A stretch of DNA of 64,000 nucleotides from Fasciola hepatica (GCA_948099385.1 CANUEZ040000165.1:9332001-9396000), one strand, 5' to 3'; counted from the first letter of the stretch, positions 9,100 to 20,240 are shown. Notes: generated by a model not told the origin, from the letters alone. Numbers and translations are program-made.

Positions 9100-10775
9100 G
9101 TAGCTGTTAAGTGGGAAAGAAAAAGGACGTGTAGCAGCCTCAGGTATCTTGGCACCTGCCTTAATACGGGCGGTAACACAGGTGCCCTCTTGACATCAGT
9201 AATTTGATGGGCTGTAACCTGGAGGGGAATGTGAAATGGAAGTGGGATATACGGGTGTTGGTTGGCGTAGAGACTGGGAGGTCGTGGGTACTGTTGTAAG
9301 TGGCCTGCGGTAGAAAAGGGATTGAGGGTGGGTGAGATATGTGAACGATAAAAGGAAAGAGATTCATGTGAGAAAATATTACTTAGGCTGTGATAGAAGT
9401 TATGTAGAACACTAAAGTAATCGTTTGGTATGAATGGTGGCGTTGTTGAAGAGGCCCGGAGGTTAGTTGTACCAGCCTGATGAGGATGATAACCAGGTAA
9501 AGAAAACGCGATACTGAGTGGAATGTACGGTGCAACTAGTGGTTGGTGGTTTGGATTGGGGAGATAGGTCTTGAATGACGTTTTCTTGTCCATTGTTGCA
9601 CTCCGTGTTGCCTCGCTTGGGGTCCTTAGCCGTTGGAAGTGTGGCTTGATGAGTGAGTTAGGATTGACCGTAGTGTCAACAATGTGCAGTCCACCTAGTA
9701 ATGATGTTTTCGCTGGTTTGGGGGATGGCCTAGGCACCGTAGATTGCCGAGTGGCTATTGGAGCCGAGTGGAGAGATGGCAAAGAAGAATTTGGGGTGAC
9801 TCCGCTGATGGGTTGAGGATTTCTGGGTATGGCTGTTAAGCCAGTTAGGCGGTTCGCATCGTCATCGATCGTGGCCGATATTTCGGTGATAGGTAATGGT
9901 GGAATCGGGTTAGTCAGCCCAAGAGAGGACAGCTTGCCAGGGGTAAACTCTATGCTTCTTGGTTTCTTAGGCGCTGGCTGGTGAGGTGACGTTGAACTGG
10001 ATATATATAAATCGACGTCAAACATATGGGATCGATGTTCTGGTGAACATGAAGCTGAATTGGTATTGCATGCATTTTGCGCATCGTCAGACTGAGAAGA
10101 AGCGGATAGTTGAGGGCGGACAATTTTTGACGAAGCTGAATGCATGCTGGTGGACCTGGCGAATTCCCTTTGTAATGGGGTTTTGTCGGCAGCAATTTTA
10201 ATGTTCTTGAACGGGGATCTCAAAGCGACGGTGGATTGGCTGTTAATGAATTGTTTAGCGGGTTCCTCTTCAAGAAATTTGAACAACACTGGACAAGATT
10301 TGCGTTGAACGTTCTTTCGTAGCCGGAAGCACTGGCAGGGGTGGTGTGTCATATTAATAGAACTTAGAAGGTTATGTTTTACTTTCTCAAGAGGGATTCT
10401 GTCGGGAATATTAAATACCACAGCATTTTTTGAGTTACTGATTCTTCGAACTATTTCTGAGGCAATGGCGTCTATGAAACGCCCAGCCGTGACTAGGTCT
10501 AGGGTTGACGGATTTGTTGGAGGGTCAGAGATATACGTGAGCGGAATTAACTTGGACAGGGTCGTATCAATCAAAAAAATGTGGCTGCTGAGATTAAAGA
10601 GATTGTGTTTTATGGTGTCCGCCCTTTTACTTGCCCCGCCAAAAACATCGGTCAGGCTAACGGAACAAGGATTCAGTGGGAGTTTTGCGACTTTCGACTT
10701 GGCGAGTACTTTTGGTCGGATGTTGGTACGACCAACCAGTGAGGATGCGGTTTGTCTAGCCTGCAGTTTGGGCAT
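9096..10775 (-). CDS. A2 ORF1 protein (coiled coil, RRM-like domain, proline-rich tail)
   Basis: Uninterrupted 559-residue frame from the ATG at 10775. The N-terminal third resembles element A ORF1: a coiled-coil-like stretch, then KNAVVFNIPDRIPLEKVK, a CxCxRLRK block, CPVLFKFLEE and FKNIKIAADKTPLQRE (about residues 110-215). The tail is rich in Pro, Ser and Thr and is poorly conserved with element A. Expected to bind element RNA. It is upstream of, and slightly overlaps, the ORF2 frame at 8401-9099. The element as a whole is broken in ORF2, so this ORF1 is probably a still-open relic. Function is inferred from position and from the core shared with element A. Confidence 0.75.
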   Translation of the reverse strand: MPKLQARQTASSLVGRTNIRPKVLAKSKVAKLPLNPCSVSLTDVFGGASKRADTIKHNLFNLSSHIFLIDTTLSKLIPLTYISDPPTNPSTLDLVTAGRFIDAIASEIVRRISNSKNAVVFNIPDRIPLEKVKHNLLSSINMTHHPCQCFRLRKNVQRKSCPVLFKFLEEEPAKQFINSQSTVALRSPFKNIKIAADKTPLQREFARSTSMHSASSKIVRPQLSASSQSDDAQNACNTNSASCSPEHRSHMFDVDLYISSSTSPHQPAPKKPRSIEFTPGKLSSLGLTNPIPPLPITEISATIDDDANRLTGLTAIPRNPQPISGVTPNSSLPSLHSAPIATRQSTVPRPSPKPAKTSLLGGLHIVDTTVNPNSLIKPHFQRLRTPSEATRSATMDKKTSFKTYLPNPNHQPLVAPYIPLSIAFSLPGYHPHQAGTTNLRASSTTPPFIPNDYFSVLHNFYHSLSNIFSHESLSFYRSHISPTLNPFSTAGHLQQYPRPPSLYANQHPYIPLPFHIPLQVTAHQITDVKRAPVLPPVLRQVPRYLRLLHVLFLSHLTAT

Positions 10776-11680
10776 TGCAACACTGACCGCGATTGCACTA
10801 GAGAGCTAAATACACAGAGTAGTCTTACGTTCCCCAATGTACAGCCTTACTGAAATAAAAACGTGTAACTCTTTGGCTCTGGATCAAAGAAACTTAAAAC
10901 TATGGAACTGTTGATATAGAGTCTCTGAAATTAAACGAGGACTTCTTTCAGGGAATTCCCTGAATTAATATGCTGAATTGGGTGGTAGACTGTCACACAG
11001 TCGCGCACGATGGTGCCAACTTTTTCTTAGTTTAGACACAAGTTTCCCTCAGTTCATATCCTGGGAAGCAGTTCAAAGACTTCTTTTGCAAGAATTTTTA
11101 AATTAGCTGTTTAGGTCAAGATTTCGCGTCCGGAGGAAATCCTTAGAAAGTTTTTGGAGTTATGGGACCACACTAAAAAGCCGTAATTTTTTTAGTATTA
11201 CTCTAGATAGCTAAGCAAAAACCATACCGATTTAAATCGATAAACGAATTGATGTGATGGTTCAGTTATTCCCGTGAATTGTTCGAGAATCGACAATGGT
11301 TTCACAGATGGATTTGCCAGAAATATTTTTAGTTAGGCTTCATACCTAATTTCCTAGAAAGGTCTTGTGCTGATATTTTACGATCTCACTGTGGGGTGGC
11401 GCCAAGGAATGGACGATCACCAAAAGAGTTGAGCTAGCTAGTATTTTAAGGTTGGGCTTGCAAAGGGCTATTTGTAGTAGTAATAGATCTAGATTTCTAG
11501 GTAGAGGGTTTTGTAGATTTCTTGCGGTAATAAATTACGGACGCAAAATGGTGTGTCGCAGTTATTGTCACGGGCAATATGACGCTTTAGTGTAGATAAA
11601 TGTTGCTACTAGATGTGACCCAAAATCAAGCCCTAACGACGGAAAAGGGAAAAATTTGAGACAACCTGATTCATGCGTCA
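10776..11680. other. Region without recognised gene; probable A2 5' leader then unknown sequence
   Basis: By comparison with the 199-nt leader of element A, the first couple of hundred bases right of 10775 may be the A2 5' UTR. The remainder up to about 11680 shows no open frame with recognisable motifs and no match to other parts of the window that I could see. Confidence 0.3.
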
Positions 11681-12014
11681 AGATGACCTTGACCTCGCCT
11701 TGAAGAAGTTAGAACTCTACCTGGGTTTCTCCAATTAATTCCTTGTACAAAACGTGAAAGGGATGCCCTTTATTGCATTTCCATTCCGCTATATGTTCAT
11801 GAGTGTTGCACCACCGTTCCACGTAAGGCGTTGTCAGTAGTGAGAGGCTGCGCGGTTTCATGTACATTTCGTTTTTGTTGCCGCTGCCGCCCCGCCCACC
11901 CAAGCTTCTTTTTGCTCTCGTTTTAGCTCGGTGAGTCCGACAGACGATCAGAGATTTCCTCCAGAACTGGGACAACTGGGCTCAAAGCCTCGAACCCGTG
12001 TGGTACTACAAGAA
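11681..12014 (+). mobile_element. Family B 3'-end fragment (ORF2 terminus and 3' UTR)
   Basis: This stretch parallels the 3' end of element B at about 38565-38840: a residual LELYLGF-type terminus, TATATGTTCATGA, a GCCCCGCC-rich segment, CTCGTTT and the terminal TCAAAGCCTCGAACCCGTGT. It is 5'-truncated and ends in GGTACTACAAGAA, next to the target duplication of the solo LTR. There is no coding capacity. It shows that family B has more than one copy and places the element's 3' boundary near this motif. Confidence 0.65.
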
Positions 12015-12019
12015 GCGTG
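12015..12019. repeat. Target-site duplication GCGTG (left of solo LTR)
   Basis: GCGTG stands immediately before the LTR end at 12020 and again immediately after it at 12395-12399, the 5-bp duplication expected from integrase-mediated insertion. Confidence 0.8.
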
Positions 12020-12394
12020 TGTAACGAACGTTTGAGCAATGCGTAGCCAAATTCGCAACGGATCCCGAAATCAAAAAAACGATAATCCGTGATATTCTAC
12101 GATACTGGATTATTACATGAACAATGACATCAAAAATAATATGATCAATAATATGATCACAAGGACTCAACAACGAGAAACCGAATAGCAGCGTGTGAGC
12201 AAACAGCACGTGCGTCACGCAGGTCCTGAACAAGGATGTGCCAAAGTAGCACTCTGGGAGTGAACAAACAACAATTGGTCCAGAAAAACAACCAGTTCGT
12301 AAGGACAAGTCAACAGTGTAGGCAAATGAGTGATGTTGGGAAAAACACTAAATCGCGAGGGAAATAGGGGGATTTTCCACGACCGGCTGTTACA
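12020..12394 (-). mobile_element. Solo LTR of the BEL/Pao family
   Basis: A 375-bp sequence that, on the minus strand, begins TGTAACAGCCGG and ends GTTCGTTACA. It matches the two LTRs at 26933-27311 and 35638-36015 along its whole length with scattered differences. Exact 5-bp duplications (GCGTG) flank it. No internal element sequence adjoins it, so it is best explained by recombination between the LTRs of an older insertion. The plus-strand short frames within it are not genes. Confidence 0.9.
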
Positions 12395-12399
12395 GCGTG
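12395..12399. repeat. Target-site duplication GCGTG (right of solo LTR)
   Basis: Second copy of the GCGTG pair flanking the solo LTR at 12020-12394. Confidence 0.8.
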
Positions 12400-12404
12400 A
12401 GCTT

Positions 12405-12655
12405 CGGGCCGCTTGCTCTGTTCAAGTGAGATTTCCAATGCAAAATCGTTTGGCTAAGGATACCAAATGAAATCTTGACGTAGCAGTCGCTCAAAAATCC
12501 ATACAAGCGTCTATATCTGGATAGGTGGGCACCTACTGCAGTCTCAAACAAGCGGTGTTGGGAGCTATCGAAACACTCTGACAACAAAACTATCTGGACA
12601 CACGATTGACCTTAGCCACACAAAGTCCTGTGCAGAAGAGAATTGAATTGAAAAA
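12405..12655 (+). pseudogene. 3' end of a CR1-like non-LTR element
   Basis: A degraded ORF2 terminus (pattern: NRL..., then a short Ala/Gln/Lys-rich stretch ending ASISG) is followed by a 3' UTR. From about 12530 that UTR matches 40100-40190: CTATCTGGACACACGATTG, TTAGCCACAC and GTCCTGTGCA. It ends in GAATTGAATTG, a variant of the pentanucleotide tails on other copies in this window. It is strongly 5'-truncated and not functional. Confidence 0.5.
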
Positions 12656-12765
12656 ACCGAATTCACCTGTGACCCAACTGAGCTCCACCGGCATGTCTTT
12701 CGGCGTGATACTTGGGGTTGTATTTTCTGTGGTTGTGTCATTCTGTGGACTTTAATTTGCCCACA

Positions 12766-13975
12766 ATGCCTCCAAAAAGAGTCAAAAATGTAGCAACCAA
12801 GTGCCTAGTTTATTCAGAAGTTGTTCACTCACGCGACAAATCTCTTCAGTGTGGTGGTTGTGATGGTTAGATCCATCTTGAGTGTTCCGAAATAAGTGAT
12901 CTTTACGAAGCCCTGGGAAAATGCCTTGCGAAGTTTCTCAAGGTGCTGTGCATCAGATGCACCGAGCTATCAACACCTGTGTGGCTGGCAAAGCAGTCGG
13001 CTGAAATGGCTCTTCCTGTCACAGATACGGCAGCGTAATCATCTTCGTCATCATCATCAGCGGTGGCACCATCAATCATTTCATCACCATCAATAGCGGC
13101 GGAATCAGTGGCATCGTCATCGTCTTTTTCTTTGCCAATACCATCATTCTCACCGTCATTATCGCCGTTAGAAGGGAAAAACTCCGCCTATTTATCTATT
13201 CCAGACTATGCTACGTATGCAGAGGTGGCATTAACATCTGTCACTGAGCCAGCCGGAACAAAATGCCGCCGACGCCAGAAGCTACCTGAGCCCTCCCGCC
13301 ACAATGTGGGCCCAGTTGGCACTGATTTGGCCAATCAAGCACAGGGCAGTATGATAGGTGCATTAACCAGCCAACGGAGCACCACCGTGGATGAAAGTAG
13401 GCCAGCCTGGATAACAACAGCGGATAGTCCACAAAGAGCTCCACCGCCGAGGAAACTGCTTCCTAATAGTGAAATTGCATGAGACGGAGGAGACCACGGC
13501 ACAGACACGTCTGGACCAAGATATCGCGAGTCTCTGGAGTATACTATCAAAACTCTTTGTCCCCGGAGAGGAGGAGACTGTGGAGAAGTTGCGGATGAAA
13601 TCAGTCTTCCGAACTGGCAAATCCAGTGACGCTGAACGTCCCGTCCACTGAAAGTAGTGCTGGACTGTGAGGAAGCCGCGACTTCCGTGTTAAGAAGATC
13701 TTACCAGCTAAACGTCGAATAAGTGCGGCTGCACCGAGATCTAGACCCTGCGGACCGTGAGAAATACACAAATGAGTTGATTGAACAACGTGAACAAATG
13801 GAACAAGGGGGAACGGACTGGATCATTCGGGATTTTCGGGTGCAGAAACGGTCCCCTCCACTCCGGTGGAGGCCGCCGACGCTAGTGTCCTTGTCAGTCC
13901 CCCCAAGCTAGGACTCCCCAAACAAAAGGAGGTGGTGACAGGCCAAGGCAGCGTCGTCATCCTGTTGTCCAACGT
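12766..13975 (+). pseudogene. Family D ORF1 remnant (PHD finger, Ser-rich linker, RNA-binding tail)
   Basis: Starts MPPKRVKN at 12766. Cysteines in CGGCDG, a His-Leu-Glu-Cys element and CIRC form a PHD-like zinc finger. The conserved Trp before IHLEC is replaced by TAG at 12868-12870. A Ser-rich linker follows (about 13030-13200). Further on, VFRTGKSSDAERPV and, after a frameshift, LKVVLDCEEAATS and RDFRV-like pieces match the usual C-terminal RNA-binding region of CR1 ORF1 proteins. Several stops and frame changes are present. Family knowledge: CR1-type ORF1 proteins often carry PHD fingers. Inactive here. Confidence 0.6.
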
Positions 13976-13999
13976 CGTGGTCTGCTGAACGAGAGATGA

Positions 14000-14297
14000 C
14001 CTGGAACCCTGGCTGCAGTCCAGTTCACCTACTATGATAGCACTGACGGAGACGTAGCTGAGTGATAATGTTCTAGACTCCGAAATGTCCCTCCCTGGCT
14101 CCACCCTATTCCGAGTCGATAGAAACTCTATCAGAGCTAGTGGAGGCTTAGCACTGTTCGCCCGATCAGACATCCCAGCAGCGCGGTTAGATGCGCTTGC
14201 AGATCCGCAAGGATCGGTGAAGCTATCTAGTGCCGAGCCAAGCTTACCACCGGAGGCTTTAGGACAGTTGGAGTCATCTATCGGACACCTGCGGTCA
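14000..14297 (+). pseudogene. Family D ORF2, start of endonuclease domain
   Basis: PTMIALTET (catalytic Glu), then a TAG where Trp is expected, then LSDNVLDSEMSLPG and RASGGLALF are in one frame (about 14026-14210). After a frameshift VGVIYRTP appears near 14270-14296. These are the first strands of an APE-type endonuclease. The continuation, with GDFSAPHIDW, is at about 17262. The break coincides with the family-I insertion. Confidence 0.6.
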
Positions 14298-14508
14298 CTA
14301 TATATATGCTATTACCACACCCTCCGCGAGGACTGTTCTACGCTCTAAGTTCTTTCTCTTCGCGTACTCCAGAATCTGGAATAAACTTCCCTTGCACATC
14401 AGATCTTCTCGGTCAAAGTATGCATTCGTGCATGCTACTGATAAATTCCTTTCTGTCCCAACTGTTTTGGGCTTATTCAACGTTCACATAACCGAAAGTC
14501 AAGCTTAG
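14298..14508 (+). pseudogene. Family I ORF2 C-terminal tail
   Basis: One frame ending at the TAG at 14506-14508 reads SARTVLRSKFFLFAYSRIW and NKLPLHIRSS. This resembles the element A terminus (SLRQNFFLLKYATLWNKLP), so I and A seem to be related. Only the last ~70 residues remain; the RT is absent because of 5' truncation. Confidence 0.6.
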
Positions 14509-14892
14509 GAGATAGGTCTCGACTTTTAAGCCATTGCTCTGCTTTCTCTCTTTACCTTACCTTCCGAAATAACCTCACCGCTTTTAAAATTCTGATTGCT
14601 TTGTTTGACCGCTTCTCATAGACTTCGCCATCGACATATGTAAGCATGTCTACGTCCACTAACTAATTTTCCATACCAACTTATAGGATGCTGCCAATTC
14701 AATTTTGAAATAAATCCTTCCAGATGCGCTCGCATTTATAGAGACCGCCGTATTACTCCCCACAGGTTGTCAATATGTCTCACCCGCTCCACGATTAATT
14801 AACTTTGTTTAGTCATATCGCTTCTGTGGCCCTGAAACCAACCTCAACAACGCTATAAAAACTGCTTCAGTATCCAACCCCTGGTTGGCTTT

Positions 14893-14974
14893 ATATATAT
14901 GTATATGTATACATATATATATATATAATATTTGTACATACAAATATATATATGTACATGTGTATATATATACT
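14893..14974. repeat. AT-rich (TA/TG)n microsatellite
   Basis: A run of TATATG/TATACA units inside the family-I 3' UTR, directly upstream of the point where homology with copy 2 begins. Simple-sequence expansion; no function inferred. Confidence 0.7.
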
Positions 14975-15520
14975 CACTACTGCCCTATAATTATTAACAC
15001 AAGCATGGTGAGTAACTCAACGCTCCTCGATATCTCTTAGCTTACAATGCCTCTCTCCCGCACCAGGTCCCACCAAATATACTTCCCTCACCACCTGTGC
15101 GATTTCGAACTGGAAAATCCAGCCTGATTTATCTCACTTAGCGTGACTCACTAACTGAACTCAACACCCAGTTATGACAATACTATTTCTGCTCCCATCC
15201 TATCCCCCAGCTAAGGTTCTTCTGTAATTTCATGCAGAAATTGGTCTTTACTTCTGCTCATGGACCACTCTAGGCGAAATACTAACTTTCCCATTGAAAC
15301 TTTTAGCCACACTTGGGCGCTTCCCTTTTGGTCTCACGTTTCATGGCCTCAATTTGCCTTGGGGATCCGCTACACCGATGAGCCCGTGCTTAACTTTTGT
15401 TCTTCATCCCGTTAACCGTTGATCCTCAGCTGCGTCTCCCTATCTAACTTTCCTTGCCACAGTCTTTTGCGTCCGACCGCTTTCGCATGACCCGTCTGAT
15501 GATCGCGCCCACGTATACAG

Positions 15521-15562
15521 CAATATATATTTATACACATATATATATATATATATATCTTG
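15521..15562. repeat. (TA)n microsatellite in family I copy 1
   Basis: A run of TATATA units at the same place as 27975-28010 in copy 2, with different lengths in the two copies. Confidence 0.7.
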
Positions 15563-17195
15563 GGTATGCTCCACTCACTTTTGTCCCCCTTCCTAACCAG
15601 ATTGTGCCATTTTACAACATAATTTGCATATATATAAATACAAACGTTCCGTCCTTTAGCGATGGGTGCTCGCTCTCACTTTATTCCTGGCTCAGGCTAG
15701 AACTCAGCCGTCCCATCCTGCTTTATTTGCGCCTTTCTCGTACACTGAAGCCTTGCCACACGGATTACCATTCCTTATTAACTAGGCTTTATTTCTCTGC
15801 GCATATGCTCATGGTAAGTTGAGACCCCATTCCAACCGGAATCCGTATGCCTCTGATTTCTCTTGACCCTGCGGAATACCAGCACGTGTGCTCCCACATG
15901 GAAAATCCTCATTTTAACACCCAATGTTTTTCTCCCCTTTTACTGTTTGCCGTCCTCGACCACTGCTGGTGAACTGGCCAGACTGTTATCTTCCTATTTT
16001 CTCATTCTTCTTCCAGACCATACCCTCTACTATTGTTTTATTCCTGGTTCCCAAACGGACACCCTCTCCTCACCCACCGCCTACCTGATATCGCCCCAAA
16101 TCTCTACTATCACCCAACTACCCTAGAAAGCTACCAGTCTCCGTCTAGGGACCCCTAATAGACCGGTCCACTAGCCAAACGATAACTAATTGTTCGGATA
16201 ACAAAATTTTCATTTTCTTGCTTCCATAAAAAAGATAATCATAACCCACAGCTGGAACACTCTCCAGACTGCCGCACTCCTGATCACTTCCAGATTGCAT
16301 TGGTTACTTGGGTAACCATCGGCCGAATCGACGTTTATTCCGGATTACCGTAAGGACTGGACGATTTGATCAATGGTTTAAACCTATACTCTCGCCCGCT
16401 GACGTTACATGGGGCACCGTACACGGATTAACAAAACCTCATAAAAGTCTCACCCGGATCGCAGAGGTGATTCCTGACACCAACCATCAACACATCCGCT
16501 CAACGTCTATTCCCAAATAATCCAACCCACTAGTTCAATTCTTCCCGTGTTGCAGTGCGAAACCAATGACCGGAACCCAGCCTTCGCAGCTGTCAACTTC
16601 GTCAAAACCAGCACTTCTTTGCCTGCTTCCCTCAACATTCTACCTGCTACCACCTGCAACCACTGAAGTCCCTGCGAAGCTTTTCGCCTTCATTTGAATT
16701 TCCATATGACACTGTAATCATTTGCACAAAAGGTCCGTTTTATTATCACCTTTGACTCACTTGCCTTATTTCACATGCTTCCTCCACAATTAGTTACCCA
16801 ATGCTGGATCAGTGTCCAATATTCCGCTGGTATCTCTGACTGCACGTTGAAAGCCCCATGCTTGCTTTACTTCTAACAATGTTCTTTGGCATCTCTTACG
16901 CCCGGTTACTCGTTAGTGACCGTCCAATTGTCGCTTATATCAGCAATCCCACGACTGCCCAGCTATCCACACCGCCCCCAGCGATTTCGAAGCCGATTCG
17001 GAATTCTTGCCTCAACCATTACCACTTTTGTTCACTCAAACACTACATGAACGTACTGGTGTATTTCGGTTGCTGTGTGATTTACAAATTCAGAACCTGT
17101 GAATACCTCTAATTGACATGTACTGCCGTATACTCTGATCTTGCCTTGTGCGTGTGTATTGACCAAGGTCAAGAAATATACTATACTATGCCATA

Positions 17196-19600
17196 CTCCT
17201 CCAGATATGATGAATTTATTAAGGAGATGGGCGTGCGAACGCTGCTTCCTCGTCCTGGGCGACTTCAGTGCTCCGCATATTGATTGGACGTCAAGCAGGA
17301 CAGCGGTCGGGGCAGATCTCTTCTCTCGGGAATTGCTGTCAAGTGTCCAAGAACAGGCATTACACCAACATGTTCATGAATCAGCCCGGAGGCAACCCAG
17401 TCACTGCTCCATTCCAGATCTGGTGATTTCTCCCAGGAGCTCGGACGTCGATAAGGTTAGACATCTCCCTCCACTTGGAAGCAGTGACCACATGGTGCTA
17501 GAAGTTCGCCGGCGCAGTGGTTCTCGTCCATCACCTAGACCATACATTGGAAGTAATGTTGGCTCACTCCATTCGAAGATGTCCGGGGAGCGGCTTTGGA
17601 CTTCAAATGGCTTCCCACGGATTCAGATGCCCACCACGACGTGAACGATGCTTGGGCTTTTATTCGTGACGATATCTTGTACCTCATGAATACTTACTGC
17701 CCCCTCAACCGATGCGGACCCCGGGTGAAGGGCCTGCCGCGGTTTGATCTGGAACTCAGAAGCCTGCTCAAACGACGAAATCGGGCCTGGCAGCGGTTCC
17801 CATCTACGGGTGAGGGTTATGATCTCTATCACAGGATTCGCAACCAACGTAGCGAACAAAAACAGAGAGAGCAGATGGCGTTCGAGGAGGCCCTTGCGGA
17901 TGATGCAGTGCCAGCACCCAAGTGTCTGTTTGCATACCTAAAGAGCCGCACCAGAGCAAAGGTAGGTATCCCGGGGCTGATGAACAACGACGAAGTGGTT
18001 GCAGCAGATGACGGAAAGGCCGAGACATTAGCCAAGCATTATTTGGCAGTTTATTCTGTGGAGGAAGGTGCGCCAGTCCCGATGGTGGATAGCTCGCCGC
18101 TGTTCATTACGCATGAATTTGGGGAGCCACGAAGTAAATTAGATGCTCAAATCCATCAAAACCCATAAGTCACCGGGACCGGACGACGTGCATCCGTTTA
18201 TGTGGAAGGAGTTGGCGGACTAACTAACTACATCTCTGGCTCAGTTGTTCAAGTTATCGTTGGCCGCTGGCAGTCTACCTCAGGAGTGGAAAAAAGCAGT
18301 CGTTGCTCTGCTGTACAAGGGTGGGGAAAGAATCTACCTCGGCCAAGTACCGCCCAGTTGGCCTCAATTCCGTAACTGGATAGGTCTTGGAAAGGCTGTT
18401 GGAGGCTCGCATACCTGAGCATCTGGAGAGCTGTCATCTGTTACTTGCGGAGCAGCACGGTTTCCGGAGAAACAGATCATGTCTGTCAAACCTGTTGACC
18501 GCCCGTGAAAGTTGGTCGAACTCCAAGGCCGAGGGATATGTCACGGACGTCATCTTCGTGGACTTTAGTAAGGCGTTTGACAAAGTTCCTCACAATGGGC
18601 TGTTGCTGAAACTCCGGGTCATGGGCATCTCAGGGCCCATGCTTCACTGGATTGAGGATTTCTTGGTCGGGAGAACCTTTTCCGTGAGAGTTGCACAGTT
18701 CCAGTCCGCGTGGTATCCAGTTGGCAGTGGCGTGCCTCAAGGCTCCGTGCTAGGACCCCTGTTGTTTCTAGTGTTTGTAAACGACCTACCACAGACCATT
18801 CAATCCCAACGCCTTATCTACGCCGATGATCTCAAGATCTGGCGCACCATTCGATCGGCAGAGGATCGCGAGATACTACAGGAGGATCTGCAGGCCCTCG
18901 TCAATTGGTCGACCACCTGGGGTCTACCGATAAACGTGGACAAGTGCGCGAGCATGAGGATTGGTGGCCCCAACGATACTTCCGGCTACTGCCTTGGAGG
19001 TATCGTACTCCGTGGCATGGGGTAGGAAAAGGACCTCGGAGTTGTTGCCACCAACAATCTGAAGACAAGAGCACACGCTGAGAGAGCGTGCGCCTCAGAG
19101 AAGAGGATACTTGGTTCCTTTCGTTGGTCATTTGGGCCTCTACCCCGGGACACTTTCCGGCTGCTGTATGTCTCACATGTAAGTCCTCTCTTGGAATATG
19201 GCGGTCCGGCTGTCTACCCGTGCACGGCGATGGAAGTAGACAAAATGGAATGAGTGCAACGCGCTGCCACACGCCTCGTGGCCGGACTGTGTGGGTTCAA
19301 CTATGAGGAACGCCTGAAGGTCACCGAGTGGCTTCTCCTTTGTCTGTCGACTTCTTTGAGGCGACCTCATCTATGCCAGGCGCATAACCCGTTGTCAGTT
19401 GGGCCGGGATCTACAGTCGGAATTCCCGCTCAGGAATATTGATCGTACCAGAGGATACAACCTGAGGCTACGTAAGCTGCATTCGACCGGATTACGGGCC
19501 GTCTATCGACTGTCAAGGAGAGAGTGACCAATCTCTGGAAAGCTCTACCAACCGAAGTGGTGGGAGAGGAAACCGACACACTATTTAAAAGGAAATTGTT
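17196..19600 (+). pseudogene. Family D ORF2: rest of endonuclease, reverse transcriptase, C-terminus
   Basis: LVLGDFSAPHIDW and LGSSDHMVLE complete the endonuclease (about 17250-17510). The linker region is open at 17596-18168. SPGPDD lies near 18172. FVDFSKAFDKVPHNG, GVPQGSVLGPLLF and an intact YADD (18819-18830) mark the RT within the frame 18387-19025. Downstream pieces (SPLLEYGGPAVYP, QRAATRLVAG, NLWKALPTEV) are the thumb and C-terminal region. Several stops and frameshifts separate these pieces. At about 19598 the sequence passes into the pentanucleotide tail of a minus-strand C element. A CR1-like relic, not functional. Confidence 0.75.
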
Positions 19601-20240
19601 CAGTTCAGTTCAGTTTGCACAGGACGGATAATGGCCACGGCCAATCGAGCGTCCACAATTCTTTCGATGGTATGCACACCAATTGTGCACCCACCACTGC
19701 ACAGTGTATTTCATCGAATCCCCGCTGAAAATAAAAGAGAAACTTGAAAACACATCCCACATCAACTGTGAGGGACAATATGCAACGTGAGCTTTCACTG
19801 AGACAGCATGCAATGAGCGAAAAAGTCTATTACAACATACTCCAGAAGGACAATAGTGCTACCTGTCACCCATCTAGCTGATATACTCAAAGCTCACTAC
19901 AAGGAAAGATCTCGTACCACTTGCGATCTAGGGCACCTTTGAAGGATTGGACTGTCCGCAGATCTACCATTTCACCAGGCAGACCGTTCCAACTGTTCAC
20001 AACGCTGTTGCTGAAGAAGTGTGACCTAGCCATCAACCTAGCTCGGGCTTTTATAAGCTTCTTTTCATGTCCCCTTATTCTGGAATCTGCGGCCACTTGG
20101 AATAGACTATCTGGTCTAAGGCCAGGAAAGCCCTTCATTACCTTGAACGCTTCTATGAGATCCCCTCGACTTCTCCTCCTTTCCAAAGAGGAAAGATTCA
20201 GGTCACAGAGTCTCTGCTCGTAAGTCTTACCCCTCTGCCA
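19598..20240 (-). mobile_element. Family C 3'-end fragment, minus strand (C1)
   Basis: On the minus strand: the end of ORF2 (about 20240-19887) with RRRSRGDLIEAFKVMKGF, FFSNSVVNSWNGLPGEMVD and a stop after FPCSEL, then a 3' UTR ending CCTGTGCAAACTGAACTGAAC-like with (TGAAC)n at 19598-19616. It is 5'-truncated. The last 300 bp (19601-19900) are the exact reverse complement of 24124-24423, with no mismatch seen. It interrupts the D element. Confidence 0.8.
19887..20240 (-). pseudogene. Family C ORF2 C-terminal region (C1)
   Basis: About 110 residues of the post-RT C-terminal region, similar residue by residue to 39240-39599 (GDLIE.FKVMKGF, RPDSLFQVA, MARSHFFSN, DLRTVQSFKGALDRK). No stop until the natural terminus at 19887. 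The RT domain is missing, so it is a dead 5'-truncated copy. Confidence 0.75.

Larger units (their letters stand above)
14298..17195 (+). mobile_element. Family I non-LTR element, 5'-truncated, copy 1
   Basis: The insertion into D ORF2 begins with an ORF2 C-terminal tail (14298-14508), followed by about 2.7 kb of non-coding 3' UTR and a short (TATAC)n tail after GTCAAGAAATA near 17175-17190. From 14975 onward it parallels a second copy at 27429-29840. Relative to copy 2, copy 1 lacks roughly 220-240 bp near 16663, where copy 2 has 29088-29308. Flanking D sequence reads through to the Pro-Pro-Asp block expected in the endonuclease. The 5' border is approximate. Confidence 0.6.
12660..19600 (+). 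mobile_element. Family D CR1-like non-LTR element, decayed and interrupted
   Basis: In order: a PHD-finger ORF1 remnant (12766-13975), the start of an ORF2 endonuclease (about 14000-14297), a foreign insertion (14298-17195), the rest of the endonuclease, the RT and the C-terminal region (17196-19600). Motif order across the insertion fits one element: VGVIYRTP on the left, then LVLGDFSAPHIDW on the right. The right end is cut by a minus-strand family-C fragment. Multiple stops and frameshifts make it inactive. The exact 5' boundary is not visible. Confidence 0.65.

Noticed and set aside
13030..13100. CATCATCAT-rich stretch as a tandem repeat or His-rich gene
   Set aside because: It is the Ser-rich linker of D ORF1 read in another frame.
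14893..15562. AT-rich tracts as a replication origin or matrix attachment site
   Set aside because: They lie inside the family-I UTR and recur in its second copy, so they are element sequence.
16858..17112. 84-residue frame as a gene
   Set aside because: Located in the family-I 3' UTR; not conserved as a frame in copy 2, where indels break it.
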